Part shown: piece after piece, positions 23,407 through 32,287 of the stretch
How positions within the stretch are numbered: the first letter of the stretch is position 1
How the letters are laid out: each line of letters opens with the position of its first letter
From: Thalassotalea euphylliae
Lineage (GTDB): Bacteria > Pseudomonadota > Gammaproteobacteria > Enterobacterales > Alteromonadaceae
DNA: 64,000 bases
Direction of reading: 5' to 3'
NCBI RefSeq assembly: GCF_003390375.1
Contig: NZ_QUOT01000001.1
Location: 1,550,001 to 1,614,000 of the forward strand
The notes under the pieces: model-generated
What the model was told of the DNA's origin: nothing
Database searches by the model: none
What the model saw: only the letters and a program-made list of their open reading frames with translations
Program-made: the position numbers and the translations under genes

Positions 23407-24877
23407 AGCCCATACGGTAATTTGGTGCTTCTTTAGTGATGGTCACATCGTGGACATGAGACTCACCCATACCCGCCGCCGTAATCTTCATAAATTCAGG
23501 CTTAGTACGCATCTCTTCAATTGTTGCTGAGCCCGTTAAGCCCATTGATGAGCGTAAGCCACCCATTTGTTGGTGAACAATTGCAGCGACTGGGCCTTTG
23601 TAGGCAACACGGCCTTCAATACCTTCCGGTACTAGCTTGTCAGCTTCACCGTCAGTTTTTTGGAAGTAACGATCAGATGAACCTTCTTTTTGTGCCATCG
23701 CACCTAATGAGCCCATACCTCGGTACGACTTGTAGTAACGACCTTGGTAAAGTTCAACTTCACCTGGCGATTCTTCCGTACCCGCTAGCATTGAGCCAAC
23801 CATTACGCAGTGCGCACCTGCTACTAGAGCTTTGGCGATATCGCCTGAGAAACGAATACCACCGTCAGCAATGACAGGAATGCCAGTACCTTTTAGCGCA
23901 TCAACGGCGTTTGAGATAGCTGTTAACTGTGGCACACCAACACCAGTTACAATACGCGTTGTACAAATTGAACCCGGACCAATACCCACTTTAACCGCAT
24001 CAACACCAGCATCAGCTAGCGCTTTAGCACCTGCAGCAGTAGCAACATTACCAGCAACAATTTGTAAATCTGGGTATTTAGCACGTGTTTCAGCAACACG
24101 GTCAATAACCCCTTGCGAGTGGCCATGTGAAGTGTCTATCAGAAGTACGTCAACGCCAGCAGCAACCAATGCGTCAATACGCTCGTCTGTGCCTGCACCA
24201 ACACCAACAGCGGCACCCACGCGAAGACGACCGAACTCATCTTTACAAGCGTTAGGCTTGCGCTCTGCTTTTTTGAAATCTTTTACTGTGATCAAACCTT
24301 TCAACTTAAAGGCATTGTCAACCATTAGGATTTTTTCAATGCGATGTTCGTGCATCAAGTGCAAAATTTCTTCACGCTCAGCGCTTTCGTTAACCGTAAC
24401 TAAGTCTTCCTTCTTAGTCATTAACTCAGCCACTGTTTTGTTCAGATCTGTTTCAAAGCGTAAATCACGGCCAGTAACAATACCGACTAGGTTGTTTTCA
24501 GTGTCAACTACAGGGAAACCAGAAAAGCCAAGTTCGTCAGAAAGTTTCGTAACTTTAGCAATAGAGATATTAGGTGCAACAGTAACAGGGTCAGAAACAA
24601 TCCCGCTTTCGTATTTCTTTACTTTAGAAACATTGCGCGCCTGTTCTTCAATGGTCATATTTTTGTGAATAAAACCAATACCACCTTCCTGCGCAAGAGT
24701 GATCGCTAAACGCGCTTCAGTTACCGTATCCATAGAGGCAGATACCATAGGCACATTTAATGAAATTTTGCGAGTAAGTTTGGTGGTTAGGTCGGCAGTA
24801 TGAGGCAGTACCGTAGAGTGGGCTGGTACTAATAGAACGTCATCAAAGGTTAACGCTTCTTGGGCTATACGTAGCAT
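23405..24877 (-). CDS. guaB: Inosine-5'-monophosphate dehydrogenase
   Basis: The rate-limiting NAD-dependent step from IMP to XMP; 490 residues. A TIM barrel opens with LTFDDVLLVPAHSTVLP. It is interrupted by two CBS domains (about residues 93-205, with VTGRDLRFE and HRIEKILMVD). The catalytic loop GIGPGSICTTRIVTGVG carries the active-site cysteine, and YRGMGSLGAM and GGLRSSMG complete the IMP site. The last codons overlap the MITE-like element, and the protein ends VTITKEAPNYRMG, as usual for the family. It is divergent from xseA. Confidence 0.98.
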   Translation of the reverse strand: MLRIAQEALTFDDVLLVPAHSTVLPHTADLTTKLTRKISLNVPMVSASMDTVTEARLAITLAQEGGIGFIHKNMTIEEQARNVSKVKKYESGIVSDPVTVAPNISIAKVTKLSDELGFSGFPVVDTENNLVGIVTGRDLRFETDLNKTVAELMTKKEDLVTVNESAEREEILHLMHEHRIEKILMVDNAFKLKGLITVKDFKKAERKPNACKDEFGRLRVGAAVGVGAGTDERIDALVAAGVDVLLIDTSHGHSQGVIDRVAETRAKYPDLQIVAGNVATAAGAKALADAGVDAVKVGIGPGSICTTRIVTGVGVPQLTAISNAVDALKGTGIPVIADGGIRFSGDIAKALVAGAHCVMVGSMLAGTEESPGEVELYQGRYYKSYRGMGSLGAMAQKEGSSDRYFQKTDGEADKLVPEGIEGRVAYKGPVAAIVHQQMGGLRSSMGLTGSATIEEMRTKPEFMKITAAGMGESHVHDVTITKEAPNYRMG

Positions 24878-24968
24878 TGCAATATCTCACAAGGTTGAAT
24901 AGGTGGAAGAAATATTGCGGCAGAATTTTAACCGTTTTGGCCTGCAAGGTAAACTTAATTTTTCGTAA

Positions 24969-24997
24969 ATTTAAATTTATTCATCCCAAGCCGTCAA
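24969..24997 (-). promoter_or_regulatory. Candidate guaB promoter
   Basis: On the minus strand TTGACG (24992-24997) and TTAAAT (24969-24974) are separated by 17 bp, about 90 bp before the guaB start. On the plus strand a perfect TATAAT at about 25006-25011 may serve xseA. Confidence 0.45.
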
Positions 24998-25050
24998 ATG
25001 CGCGATATAATGACTAAACACTAGCTTAACTTCCAAGAAATAGCCCTTAA

Positions 25051-26391
25051 ATGACCAATAAACAACATATTTTACAAGTCAGCGAACTGACCCGAAAAGT
25101 CCGCTTTATGCTGGAAAGCGAAATAAATGTCGTTTGGTTAAGTGGTGAAATCTCCAACTTTATCGCCGCGGGCTCGGGTCATTGGTATTTATCGTTAAAA
25201 GATAGCCAATCTCAGGTGAAATGTGCAATGTTTAAAGGCAATAACCGATACGTTCGCATTAAACCTAAGAATGGTCAGCAAGTATTGGTAAAAGCTAAGG
25301 TTTCTTTGTATGAACCGCGTGGCGACTTCCAATTAATTATCGAGCAGATGGAAGATGCAGGTGAAGGATTATTGCGCCAGCAATACGAAGCGCTCAAAGC
25401 TAAGCTTGATGGCGAAGGGTTATTTGCCGCAAGTAACAAGCAAGCAATTGCCTCTCACTACAATAAAGTAGGTGTTGTTACCTCACCAACAGGCGCCGCT
25501 ATTAAAGATATTATTAGTGTCATGGCACGGCGCAGCCCAACGACTGAGTTAGTCATTTACCCAGCGCTTGTGCAAGGAGAATTAGCCGCAGCTGATATCG
25601 TCGCGAGTATTGAAGTTGCCAACCTGCGCCAAGAAGTCGATATCTTAGTCGTTGGCCGTGGCGGTGGTTCGCTAGAAGATCTATGGTGCTTTAATGACGA
25701 GCGCGTCGTGCGCGCAATTAGCAATAGCAAGCTACCGGTGATCAGTGCTGTTGGTCATGAAATTGATACGACATTGTCCGACTTTGCTGCTGATGTCAGA
25801 GCGCCTACCCCCTCTGCGGCGGCAGAGCTTATCTCTGGTGATCAGCAAGAGCAGCTTGCTAAAATCACACAACTAACACGGCGCTGTCAGCAAGCAATCA
25901 GTCAAAGACTTCACCTGCAATCACAGCGCAGCGCACATCTGGCACAGCGCTTACAGCAAAATGATCCGCAACGACAATTACAAGTGGCAAGCCAACAGGC
26001 TGATGAACTACAACAGCGCTTAACCAAAGCAATGAGCCAATTGCTAGTCAACAAAGGCCAGCGCCCCACATTACTTGCACAGCGATTAGAGCATCAATCA
26101 CCAGAACGAGCCATTAGTCAATATCAACTTCAGTTGAGCCAGTTAGATAAGCGACTTAAGCAAAGCTTTAAGCAAAGGTTGAGTCAACAACAGCAAAGCT
26201 TTGCAGCCCTTGCTGAGCAATTACATTTGGTAAGCCCACTAGCCACCTTAGCACGTGGTTATAGCATCACCCGAAATGAAACTGGTGACATCGTAAAGTC
26301 TATCGAGAAAGTTAAACAAGGTGAGGAGATTTCAGTGCAACTAGGTGACGGTAAACTCAAGGCGAAGGTTTCGGGTAAACAAGCTGAATAG
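25051..26391 (+). CDS. xseA: Exodeoxyribonuclease VII large subunit
   Basis: The large subunit of the single-strand exonuclease, 446 residues. The N-terminal OB-fold (VSELTRKVRFMLESEINVVWLSGEISNF) is followed by the catalytic core with GVVTSPTGAAIKDI, VVGRGGGSLEDLWCFNDE and SAVGHEIDTTLSDFAADVRAPTPSAAAEL. A long glutamine/leucine-rich coiled coil (about 270-390) and the terminal LARGYSITRN segment complete it. It is transcribed divergently from guaB, the conserved arrangement, and converges on the PilZ gene. Confidence 0.97.
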   Translation: MTNKQHILQVSELTRKVRFMLESEINVVWLSGEISNFIAAGSGHWYLSLKDSQSQVKCAMFKGNNRYVRIKPKNGQQVLVKAKVSLYEPRGDFQLIIEQMEDAGEGLLRQQYEALKAKLDGEGLFAASNKQAIASHYNKVGVVTSPTGAAIKDIISVMARRSPTTELVIYPALVQGELAAADIVASIEVANLRQEVDILVVGRGGGSLEDLWCFNDERVVRAISNSKLPVISAVGHEIDTTLSDFAADVRAPTPSAAAELISGDQQEQLAKITQLTRRCQQAISQRLHLQSQRSAHLAQRLQQNDPQRQLQVASQQADELQQRLTKAMSQLLVNKGQRPTLLAQRLEHQSPERAISQYQLQLSQLDKRLKQSFKQRLSQQQQSFAALAEQLHLVSPLATLARGYSITRNETGDIVKSIEKVKQGEEISVQLGDGKLKAKVSGKQAE

Positions 26392-26529
26392 TTAATTATT
26401 CATCTTGTTTTAACGCTTCTATTACAAGAAAGCTCATTTACGGATATTAGGTGTGGATGTTAGTCGCGGTTTTAAACGCATCTAGTGATGAAACTATGCA
26501 GAGCATTGGCGCAGAGAGTTTCGTATTGC

Positions 26530-27210
26530 TTAAAGCTCAACCGTCAATGCTGCATTGAGTAATTCAATCACTTGATTACTGCCCTGCTCTTTAAACTGCA
26601 CACCAACGGCAATACCATCAACTTGGGTTTTGACATTGCAAATCACCGCTTCCAGCTTAATATTGCTTTTCTCCTGAAAGTCTTCGATAACAATCAAAAT
26701 ATCTTGCTCTTTACTCAATAGAAGTGAATCGCCATTGTGCAGTGAAAGCTGACATCCTTTAGACGACATATCTTGTACTTTCGCCTGCCAGTAATCATTA
26801 TTGACTTTTACTTTAGCCTTAATGTCCGTTTCAATACGCATTGACGAGCGAAGATTTTGTAGGCTTAGTGTTTTTGGAAACTCTAATACCATTAGGCGAG
26901 AGGGAATTTGCAAGGTTTGGCGCACAGGTGAAACAAAAGCAACGATAGAGCCTTCATGCCCTTCGATGACACCACGCACCGTAATATTAGTGCCTTGTGT
27001 AATGTATTGAGCAAAACCGCCTAACTTGTTACTTTCAGGATATTGAATAAGCACGTATTGTTTTGGTAAATAGCCAAGAAAAGTCGTCCGAAATTTACCG
27101 CGCTTCCCGGCAGGTGACACAATATCTATTGTTACTTGAGAGCCAGCATTAAATAACCCAAGATTGCGATTTAAACGCTTAGCAACATCAATTTTGATTG
27201 GCTCTGCCAT
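26530..27210 (-). CDS. PilZ-domain protein of the YcgR (flagellar brake) type
   Basis: A 226-residue cytoplasmic protein. An N-terminal YcgR-like domain (about residues 10-105) precedes a PilZ domain (about 108-226). The cyclic di-GMP-binding residues are visible as RSSMR (the RxxxR motif) and DMSSKG (the DxSxxG motif), so binding is expected. Proteins of this kind slow flagellar motors or tune envelope functions when cyclic di-GMP rises. It is a single gene between xseA and der. The PAS-GGDEF protein at 58465 is a possible source of its ligand in the same cell. Confidence 0.88.
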   Translation of the reverse strand: MAEPIKIDVAKRLNRNLGLFNAGSQVTIDIVSPAGKRGKFRTTFLGYLPKQYVLIQYPESNKLGGFAQYITQGTNITVRGVIEGHEGSIVAFVSPVRQTLQIPSRLMVLEFPKTLSLQNLRSSMRIETDIKAKVKVNNDYWQAKVQDMSSKGCQLSLHNGDSLLLSKEQDILIVIEDFQEKSNIKLEAVICNVKTQVDGIAVGVQFKEQGSNQVIELLNAALTVEL

Positions 27211-27325
27211 GTTTGGTGTAGCACCTTAATTTTTCTTTCATTACAGCTAGCCGTCACCCTAGCCAAAAGCGCGAATAAATGCAATTTCAGTAAGGGTAAT
27301 GCCAACTAAAATAATCGATAGAAAA

Positions 27326-27357
27326 AGCCGTTACTTGAAAATTTTCAATTAACGGCT
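27326..27357 (-). terminator. Terminator of der
   Basis: A near-perfect 32-base palindrome (agccgtta...taacggct with an inner ttgaaaattttcaa), followed on the minus strand by a T-run, 26 bp after the der stop codon. Confidence 0.75.
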
Positions 27358-27383
27358 ACCAAAAACTTGGGAAACTAAAGAGA

Positions 27384-28847
27384 CTAGTCTTTTTTATAAC
27401 CTTGCGTCGCGCGCGCTAGTTTTTTCTGCTCGGTGTAAGTTAGTTTTTTCTTGCCGGCAAATGGGTTAGAGGTTTCTCTAAACTCAATTTTGATTGGCGT
27501 CCCCATGATCTTTAATGACTTACGGTAGTAATTCATCAAGTAGCGCTTGTAAGACGGCGGTAAATGCTTAGTTTGGTTACCGTGAATCACCACAATTGGC
27601 GGGTTGTAGCCACCAGCATGAGCGTATTTAAGCTTAATTCGGCGACCGTTATGCATTGGTGGCTGATGGTCAAATACCGCCATATCCAATATTTTCGTTA
27701 CCATAGAGGTCGAAATACGCTTAGTCGCTGAAACAAATGCTTCCTCTACCGATTCGAATAAATGGCCAACACCTGTGCCGTGCAACGCTGAGATAAAGTG
27801 CACACGGGCAAAATCAATAAAGCCTAGGCGGCGGTCTAACTCTTTATGGATGTTGTCTTTAACTTCTTGGTCAATACCATCCCATTTATTCACTGCCAGT
27901 ACCAACGAGCGGCCTGCTTCAAGAATAAAGCCTAACAAGCTTAAGTCTTGATCGGTAATTCCCTCACGCGCGTCAATAATCAATAAACACACGTTGGCGT
28001 CTTCAATTGCACGCAACGTTTTGATCACTGAATATTTCTCGACCACATCGTTGACATTCTTGCGACGGCGAATACCTGCCGTATCAATCAGGGTATATTC
28101 ACGTTCATTGCGCTCCATTGGAATATACACACTGTCTCGTGTGGTACCTGGCATGTCGTAAACCACCACGCGCTCTTCACCGAGAATACGGTTAGTTAGT
28201 GTTGACTTACCCACATTAGGTTTACCGATAATGGCTAGCTTAATTTTATCATCTTGCTCAGGCGCTTCAATTTCAACTTCTTCGCCTTCTTCAAAGACAA
28301 GTTCGTCATCAAACTCGCCCTCTTCAGCTTCAAGCTTTTCTTGACCAAGCTCTTCAATATGTGGCGACAATGCCAATGTTAATAGCTGCGTAACACCACG
28401 ACCATGCGCCGCTGCAATTTGATGAACCGTATCGCCTAAGCCAAGGCTGAAGAATTCAGCAATCGCCGAGTCAGCATCAATACCATCAATTTTGTTCGCA
28501 ACTAAGAATACTTTCTTATCTTGCTTACGCAGATAATCTGCAATTGCTTCATCAGCCGATGTTAAGCCTGCGCGAGCGTCTACCAAGAAAAGCACCGCAT
28601 CAGCCTCTTCAACCGCCATCAACGATTGTTCAGCCATTAATGCGTCAATACCCTCTTCATTACCATGAATACCACCAGTATCAATAACAATGAATGGGTG
28701 CTCCTCAACCGACGCTTGGCCATACTGGCGATCACGCGTCAGGCCCGGGTAGTCAGCTACCAGCGCATCACGGGTGCGAGTTAGGCGGTTAAATAAGGTC
28801 GATTTGCCCACATTAGGACGACCGACTAAAGCAACAACTGGTAGCAT
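27384..28847 (-). CDS. der: Ribosome-assembly GTPase Der (EngA)
   Basis: An essential GTPase with two tandem G domains that helps assemble the 50S subunit; 487 residues from the start chosen here. The first G domain opens MLPVVALVGRPNVGKSTLFNRL and has NKIDG. An acidic linker (EEGEFDDELVFEEGEEVEIEAPEQDD) precedes the second G domain, IKLAIIGKPNVGKSTLTNRI with NKWDG. A KH-like C-terminal domain follows. The frame extends to 28880, but the ATG at 28847 is preceded by GAGGT and begins exactly at the family N-terminus. It lies downstream of bamB, the conserved order. Confidence 0.97.
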   Translation of the reverse strand: MLPVVALVGRPNVGKSTLFNRLTRTRDALVADYPGLTRDRQYGQASVEEHPFIVIDTGGIHGNEEGIDALMAEQSLMAVEEADAVLFLVDARAGLTSADEAIADYLRKQDKKVFLVANKIDGIDADSAIAEFFSLGLGDTVHQIAAAHGRGVTQLLTLALSPHIEELGQEKLEAEEGEFDDELVFEEGEEVEIEAPEQDDKIKLAIIGKPNVGKSTLTNRILGEERVVVYDMPGTTRDSVYIPMERNEREYTLIDTAGIRRRKNVNDVVEKYSVIKTLRAIEDANVCLLIIDAREGITDQDLSLLGFILEAGRSLVLAVNKWDGIDQEVKDNIHKELDRRLGFIDFARVHFISALHGTGVGHLFESVEEAFVSATKRISTSMVTKILDMAVFDHQPPMHNGRRIKLKYAHAGGYNPPIVVIHGNQTKHLPPSYKRYLMNYYRKSLKIMGTPIKIEFRETSNPFAGKKKLTYTEQKKLARATQGYKKD

Positions 28848-28921
28848 GTTTACCTCAAATTCTAAACTGACCGCAAGCAAAGGCGGTCAAGTGGTGTATC
28901 TCCATAAATTGGTGATACTAA

Positions 28922-28959
28922 TAAAAAAACAAAGGCCCCAAATGCATCAGCATGGAGCC
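28922..28959 (-). terminator. Terminator-like hairpin after bamB
   Basis: On the minus strand ggctccatgc...gcatttggggcc forms a GC-rich stem with a 4-base loop and a small bulge, followed by TTTGTTTTTTT. It lies 60 bp after bamB, so der may have its own promoter in the remaining gap. Confidence 0.65.
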
Positions 28960-29018
28960 ATTAAACATTTCTATAACTATAGCTCAGTGTTTAACAACAT
29001 AAGCTATAGCCATAACAA

Positions 29019-30230
29019 TTAGGGGAGCTTAACTGCTTGCAGTGAACCATCGCGCGCTTGCACATAGATAGTGCCTTCCGCAACCGTTGGCGTTGCATAA
29101 ATGCCACTGCCATCTACCTTGTGACGGGCAACGAACTCACCGGTTTCTTGGTCAAGGAAATGCAAATAACCTTCAAAATCACCAACCGCTAAGTAGTCAC
29201 CGACGACAACAGGGCCTGTCACACTGCGATTAGTTAACGCTAAGTTACTCCAGCGCTCTAAACCATTCACGCGGTCAACTGCGTAAACATGACCTTTTAA
29301 GTTGGTTAAAAACAAGGTGTTACCCTTGATGGCTAACTGGCGATATGAAGAATACTGACGCTTCCACAAAATTCGACCATTGCGAATATCGATAGCCACT
29401 AAGTTACCGCGCGATGAAATTGCATAAACCTTATCACCAAATACCAGTGGTTGACTGTCAACGTCAATAACACGTTCAAGCTCAGTTGAACCGGTTGCTT
29501 CACCTACAGGTACAGTCCAACCTTGTTGGCCTTTTTCCAGCATAAATACCGACAATTCACCTGCTGATGTACCCACTAATACACCGCCTGCAGCGGCCGT
29601 TGGGGCACTAATACCACGTAATGTTAATGGCGGTACATCAAGGTCTACCTGCCATAGGTCTTCACCGGTATTGGCATTAAACGCTTTTAACACCCCCGAT
29701 GCAGTATTGACCACGAGAATACCAGAGTCTAATGCTGGGCGAGCAATTACTTCGCCTTTTACTTTGCCTTGCCAAGCTAATTCACCCGTTTCAGCGTCAA
29801 GTGCAAATATTTGACCGTTCTCACTACCAATAAAGACTTTATTAACGCCCGTTACTGGTCCACCGGCTAGTAGTGCTGGTTCACGACTGTCGAAAAAGCC
29901 GCGTTCTTTGTTCACATCGCTTAGATCAATATGCCAAACTTGATCGCCACTGTTGGCGTCAATCGCGTAAGCATCACCCTCTCGGCTGATGCTAAATACT
30001 TTGTTGTAGCCGTAAGCAGGTTTAATACGTGAGAAGTAGTCGTCAACGCCATCGCCAATGCCCTTTTCCCAAGCAACATCCACTTCAAATTGCTCATTGA
30101 TATCAGTCAATTCAGCAATTTTTATTGCTTCGTCTTCATCGTCAGTTGATGAACACGATGCTAGTGTTGTTGCCAGCGCAATGGCTGATAATAATCGTAC
30201 GTTTACTATTTTTTTTATCATTTTTTTCAC
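29019..30230 (-). CDS. bamB: Outer-membrane assembly lipoprotein BamB
   Basis: The beta-propeller lipoprotein of the BAM complex, 403 residues. The signal peptide ends in the lipobox LASC. The mature protein is built of repeated PQQ-type blades (for example VYAIDANSGDQVWHID, IFALDAETGELAWQGKV, LKAFNANTGEDLWQV, LVAIDIRNGRILWKR, VYAVDRVNGLERWSN, LHFLDQETGEFVARH). The start is taken as GTG at 30230; an ATG three codons later (30221) is equally possible. It lies 15 bp after yfgM in the hisS-yfgM-bamB-der series. Confidence 0.97.
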   Translation of the reverse strand: MKKMIKKIVNVRLLSAIALATTLASCSSTDDEDEAIKIAELTDINEQFEVDVAWEKGIGDGVDDYFSRIKPAYGYNKVFSISREGDAYAIDANSGDQVWHIDLSDVNKERGFFDSREPALLAGGPVTGVNKVFIGSENGQIFALDAETGELAWQGKVKGEVIARPALDSGILVVNTASGVLKAFNANTGEDLWQVDLDVPPLTLRGISAPTAAAGGVLVGTSAGELSVFMLEKGQQGWTVPVGEATGSTELERVIDVDSQPLVFGDKVYAISSRGNLVAIDIRNGRILWKRQYSSYRQLAIKGNTLFLTNLKGHVYAVDRVNGLERWSNLALTNRSVTGPVVVGDYLAVGDFEGYLHFLDQETGEFVARHKVDGSGIYATPTVAEGTIYVQARDGSLQAVKLP

Positions 30231-30245
30231 AAAGTAGCTCGCTAT

Positions 30246-30893
30246 TTAGTTAGGCAATTGAGTTAGGTTAGTTGCCTGTGCTAAATCATCAATTTTCAGC
30301 TGTAAGCTTGGATTAGTCGCTAAACCATCGGCATCAATTGCTGCTTGGTAAGCGTTGCGCGCAAGCTCAACTTTACCTTGTTTAAGGTAAGCATCACCTT
30401 TGATTTCTTCAATCGCAGCCTTAAATGCTTCTGATTGTTCGCCACCAACAGTCGCTAACGCTTTGTCGAATTGTTCAAGCTGAATTTGTACACGTGCCAA
30501 ACGCACTGTCGCAATTGACTTGATGCCAGCATTGCTCGCTTTATCAATCGCTTGTTGTAAATGTGTCGCTGCTTTTTCCCAGTCTTGATGCTCGGCCGCA
30601 TCTTTAGCTAGGCTCAGCGCTGTGAGCGACGCATAACTTGAGTCTGCATTGTTTTGAATAAATTGCTCTGCGTTTGCTTTAAACGCTTCGTGATCCGCTG
30701 TTTGGCTGTCAATAACGGCTTGATACTTAGAAGCAACAGCCATTTCGCCTTCTAGCTTGCTGTCTTTATAGAAGTTAAAACCAACAAATCCTGATAAACC
30801 AACAACTAAGCCGCCAATAAGGTAGTTGCCGTATTCGTGCCAAAACTTTTTGATCGCTTCGACTTGTTGTTCTTCTGTTTCAAATGTTTCCAC
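30246..30893 (-). CDS. yfgM: Periplasmic TPR chaperone-like protein YfgM (ancillary SecYEG factor)
   Basis: A 215-residue bitopic protein: a cytoplasmic N-terminus (METFETEEQQVEAIKKFWHEYGN), one transmembrane helix (YLIGGLVVGLSGFVGFNFY) and a periplasmic tetratricopeptide-like domain with DSSYASLTALSLAKDAAEHQDW and IKGDAYLKQGKVELARNAYQAA. YfgM works with PpiD at the SecYEG translocon and links to the Rcs response. It lies 9 bp after hisS and 15 bp before bamB. Confidence 0.93.
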   Translation of the reverse strand: METFETEEQQVEAIKKFWHEYGNYLIGGLVVGLSGFVGFNFYKDSKLEGEMAVASKYQAVIDSQTADHEAFKANAEQFIQNNADSSYASLTALSLAKDAAEHQDWEKAATHLQQAIDKASNAGIKSIATVRLARVQIQLEQFDKALATVGGEQSEAFKAAIEEIKGDAYLKQGKVELARNAYQAAIDADGLATNPSLQLKIDDLAQATNLTQLPN

Positions 30894-30902
30894 AATACTT
30901 CC

Positions 30903-32177
30903 TTACATAATACTTGCTAACAGACCTGCGACTTGCGCTAAGTCGATTTGTTGTTGTTCGTGTTGACCTCGCAGATACTTGACCGTTACCTGCCCGTTGG
31001 CAATTTCATCTTCACCTAAAATAAGCGCAATATGCGCACCTGATTTATCCGCGCGTTTCATTTGTTTCTTCATATTGCCACCGCCACAGTGGTTTTGAAT
31101 ACGAATACCCGACACTTCATCACGCCACTGCTCAGCAAGCTGCATCGCAGTTAAGTCGGCACCTTCACCCAATGCAATCACATAGGCTTCTACTTGTGGG
31201 CGAATGTTATTTAGTTTTTCTAAGCTGGTCAGCATTAACACTAAACGCTCAATACCAAGCGCAAAACCAACACCCGGAGTACCTTTTCCGCCAAGCTGCT
31301 CAACCAAACCATCATAACGACCGCCAGCACAAACAGTACCTTGTGCGCCAAGGCTAGAAGTTACCCACTCAAATACCGTACGGTTGTAGTAATCTAAGCC
31401 ACGAACTAAACGTTCGTTAAGTTCATACTTGATACCCGCGTTATCTAAATAGGCGGTTAGTTGAGCAAAGTGCGCTTGAGTTTCTTCACCGAAGTAATCG
31501 CTTAACTTTGGCGCGTCTGCTAAAGCCGCTTGCACATCTGGGTTTTTGCTATCAAGCACGCGCAGTGGATTAGAGTGCATACGACGCTTGCTGTCTTCAT
31601 CGAGCTTGTCTTCACGCTTGGTTAAGTACTCGACCAGTGCATCGCGATAAGCGGCACGCTCTTCGTTTGAACCTAATGAGTTAAGCTCTAGCGTAACGTG
31701 TTCAGCAATACCTAGTTCTTTCCAAAGGCGCGCAGAAAGCATTATAATTTCGGCGTCAATGTCCGGTGTTGCAATACCAAATGCTTCAATACCAAACTGG
31801 TGGAATTGACGATAGCGCCCTTTTTGTGGACGTTCATGGCGGAACATTGGCCCCATGTACCATAGGCGTTGTTCTTGGTTGTACAATAAACCGTGTTGAT
31901 TACCAGCTCGCACACAGCTTGCTGTGCCCTCTGGACGAAGTGTTAAGCTGTCACCATTGCGATCGTCGAATGTGTACATTTCTTTTTCGACAATATCGGT
32001 TACTTCACCGATAGAACGCTTGAACAAAGCGGTAGATTCAACGATCGGCATACGAATTTCGGCAAAACCATAATTGCCAGCTACCCTGCGCAGGGTGTCT
32101 TCTACCATTTGCCACACTTTAGTTTCTGACGGCAAACAGTCATTCATACCACGAATTGCTTGAATCGCTTTACTCAC
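30903..32177 (-). CDS. hisS: Histidyl-tRNA synthetase
   Basis: A class II aminoacyl-tRNA synthetase, 424 residues. Motif 1 lies near RMPIVESTALFKRSIGE, and motif 2 is LTLRPEGTASCVRA with MFRHERPQKGRYRQFHQFGIEAFG. The histidine-specific signatures are LVRGLDYYNRTVFEW and AGGRYDGLVEQLGGKGTPGVGFALGIERL. A C-terminal anticodon-binding domain follows. The start at 32177 opens MSKAIQAIRGMNDCLP, the standard N-terminus. Confidence 0.98.
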   Translation of the reverse strand: MSKAIQAIRGMNDCLPSETKVWQMVEDTLRRVAGNYGFAEIRMPIVESTALFKRSIGEVTDIVEKEMYTFDDRNGDSLTLRPEGTASCVRAGNQHGLLYNQEQRLWYMGPMFRHERPQKGRYRQFHQFGIEAFGIATPDIDAEIIMLSARLWKELGIAEHVTLELNSLGSNEERAAYRDALVEYLTKREDKLDEDSKRRMHSNPLRVLDSKNPDVQAALADAPKLSDYFGEETQAHFAQLTAYLDNAGIKYELNERLVRGLDYYNRTVFEWVTSSLGAQGTVCAGGRYDGLVEQLGGKGTPGVGFALGIERLVLMLTSLEKLNNIRPQVEAYVIALGEGADLTAMQLAEQWRDEVSGIRIQNHCGGGNMKKQMKRADKSGAHIALILGEDEIANGQVTVKYLRGQHEQQQIDLAQVAGLLASIM

Positions 32178-32287
32178 TTAATCAGCTCTCTTCTTTTAAC
32201 TTAAAAACAATAGTAAAAATCAACGGCGCATTATAGGCGCTAGCGGTTTAAACGTAAACAGCACGCTAGCAGACGAACCATACCAAA

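Noticed and set aside
23832..24668. Long open frame on the plus strand opposite guaB (278 codons)
   Set aside because: It is wholly antisense to a highly conserved gene, has no family signature, low-complexity Ser/Thr/Pro composition and no ribosome-binding site; it follows from the codon bias of guaB.
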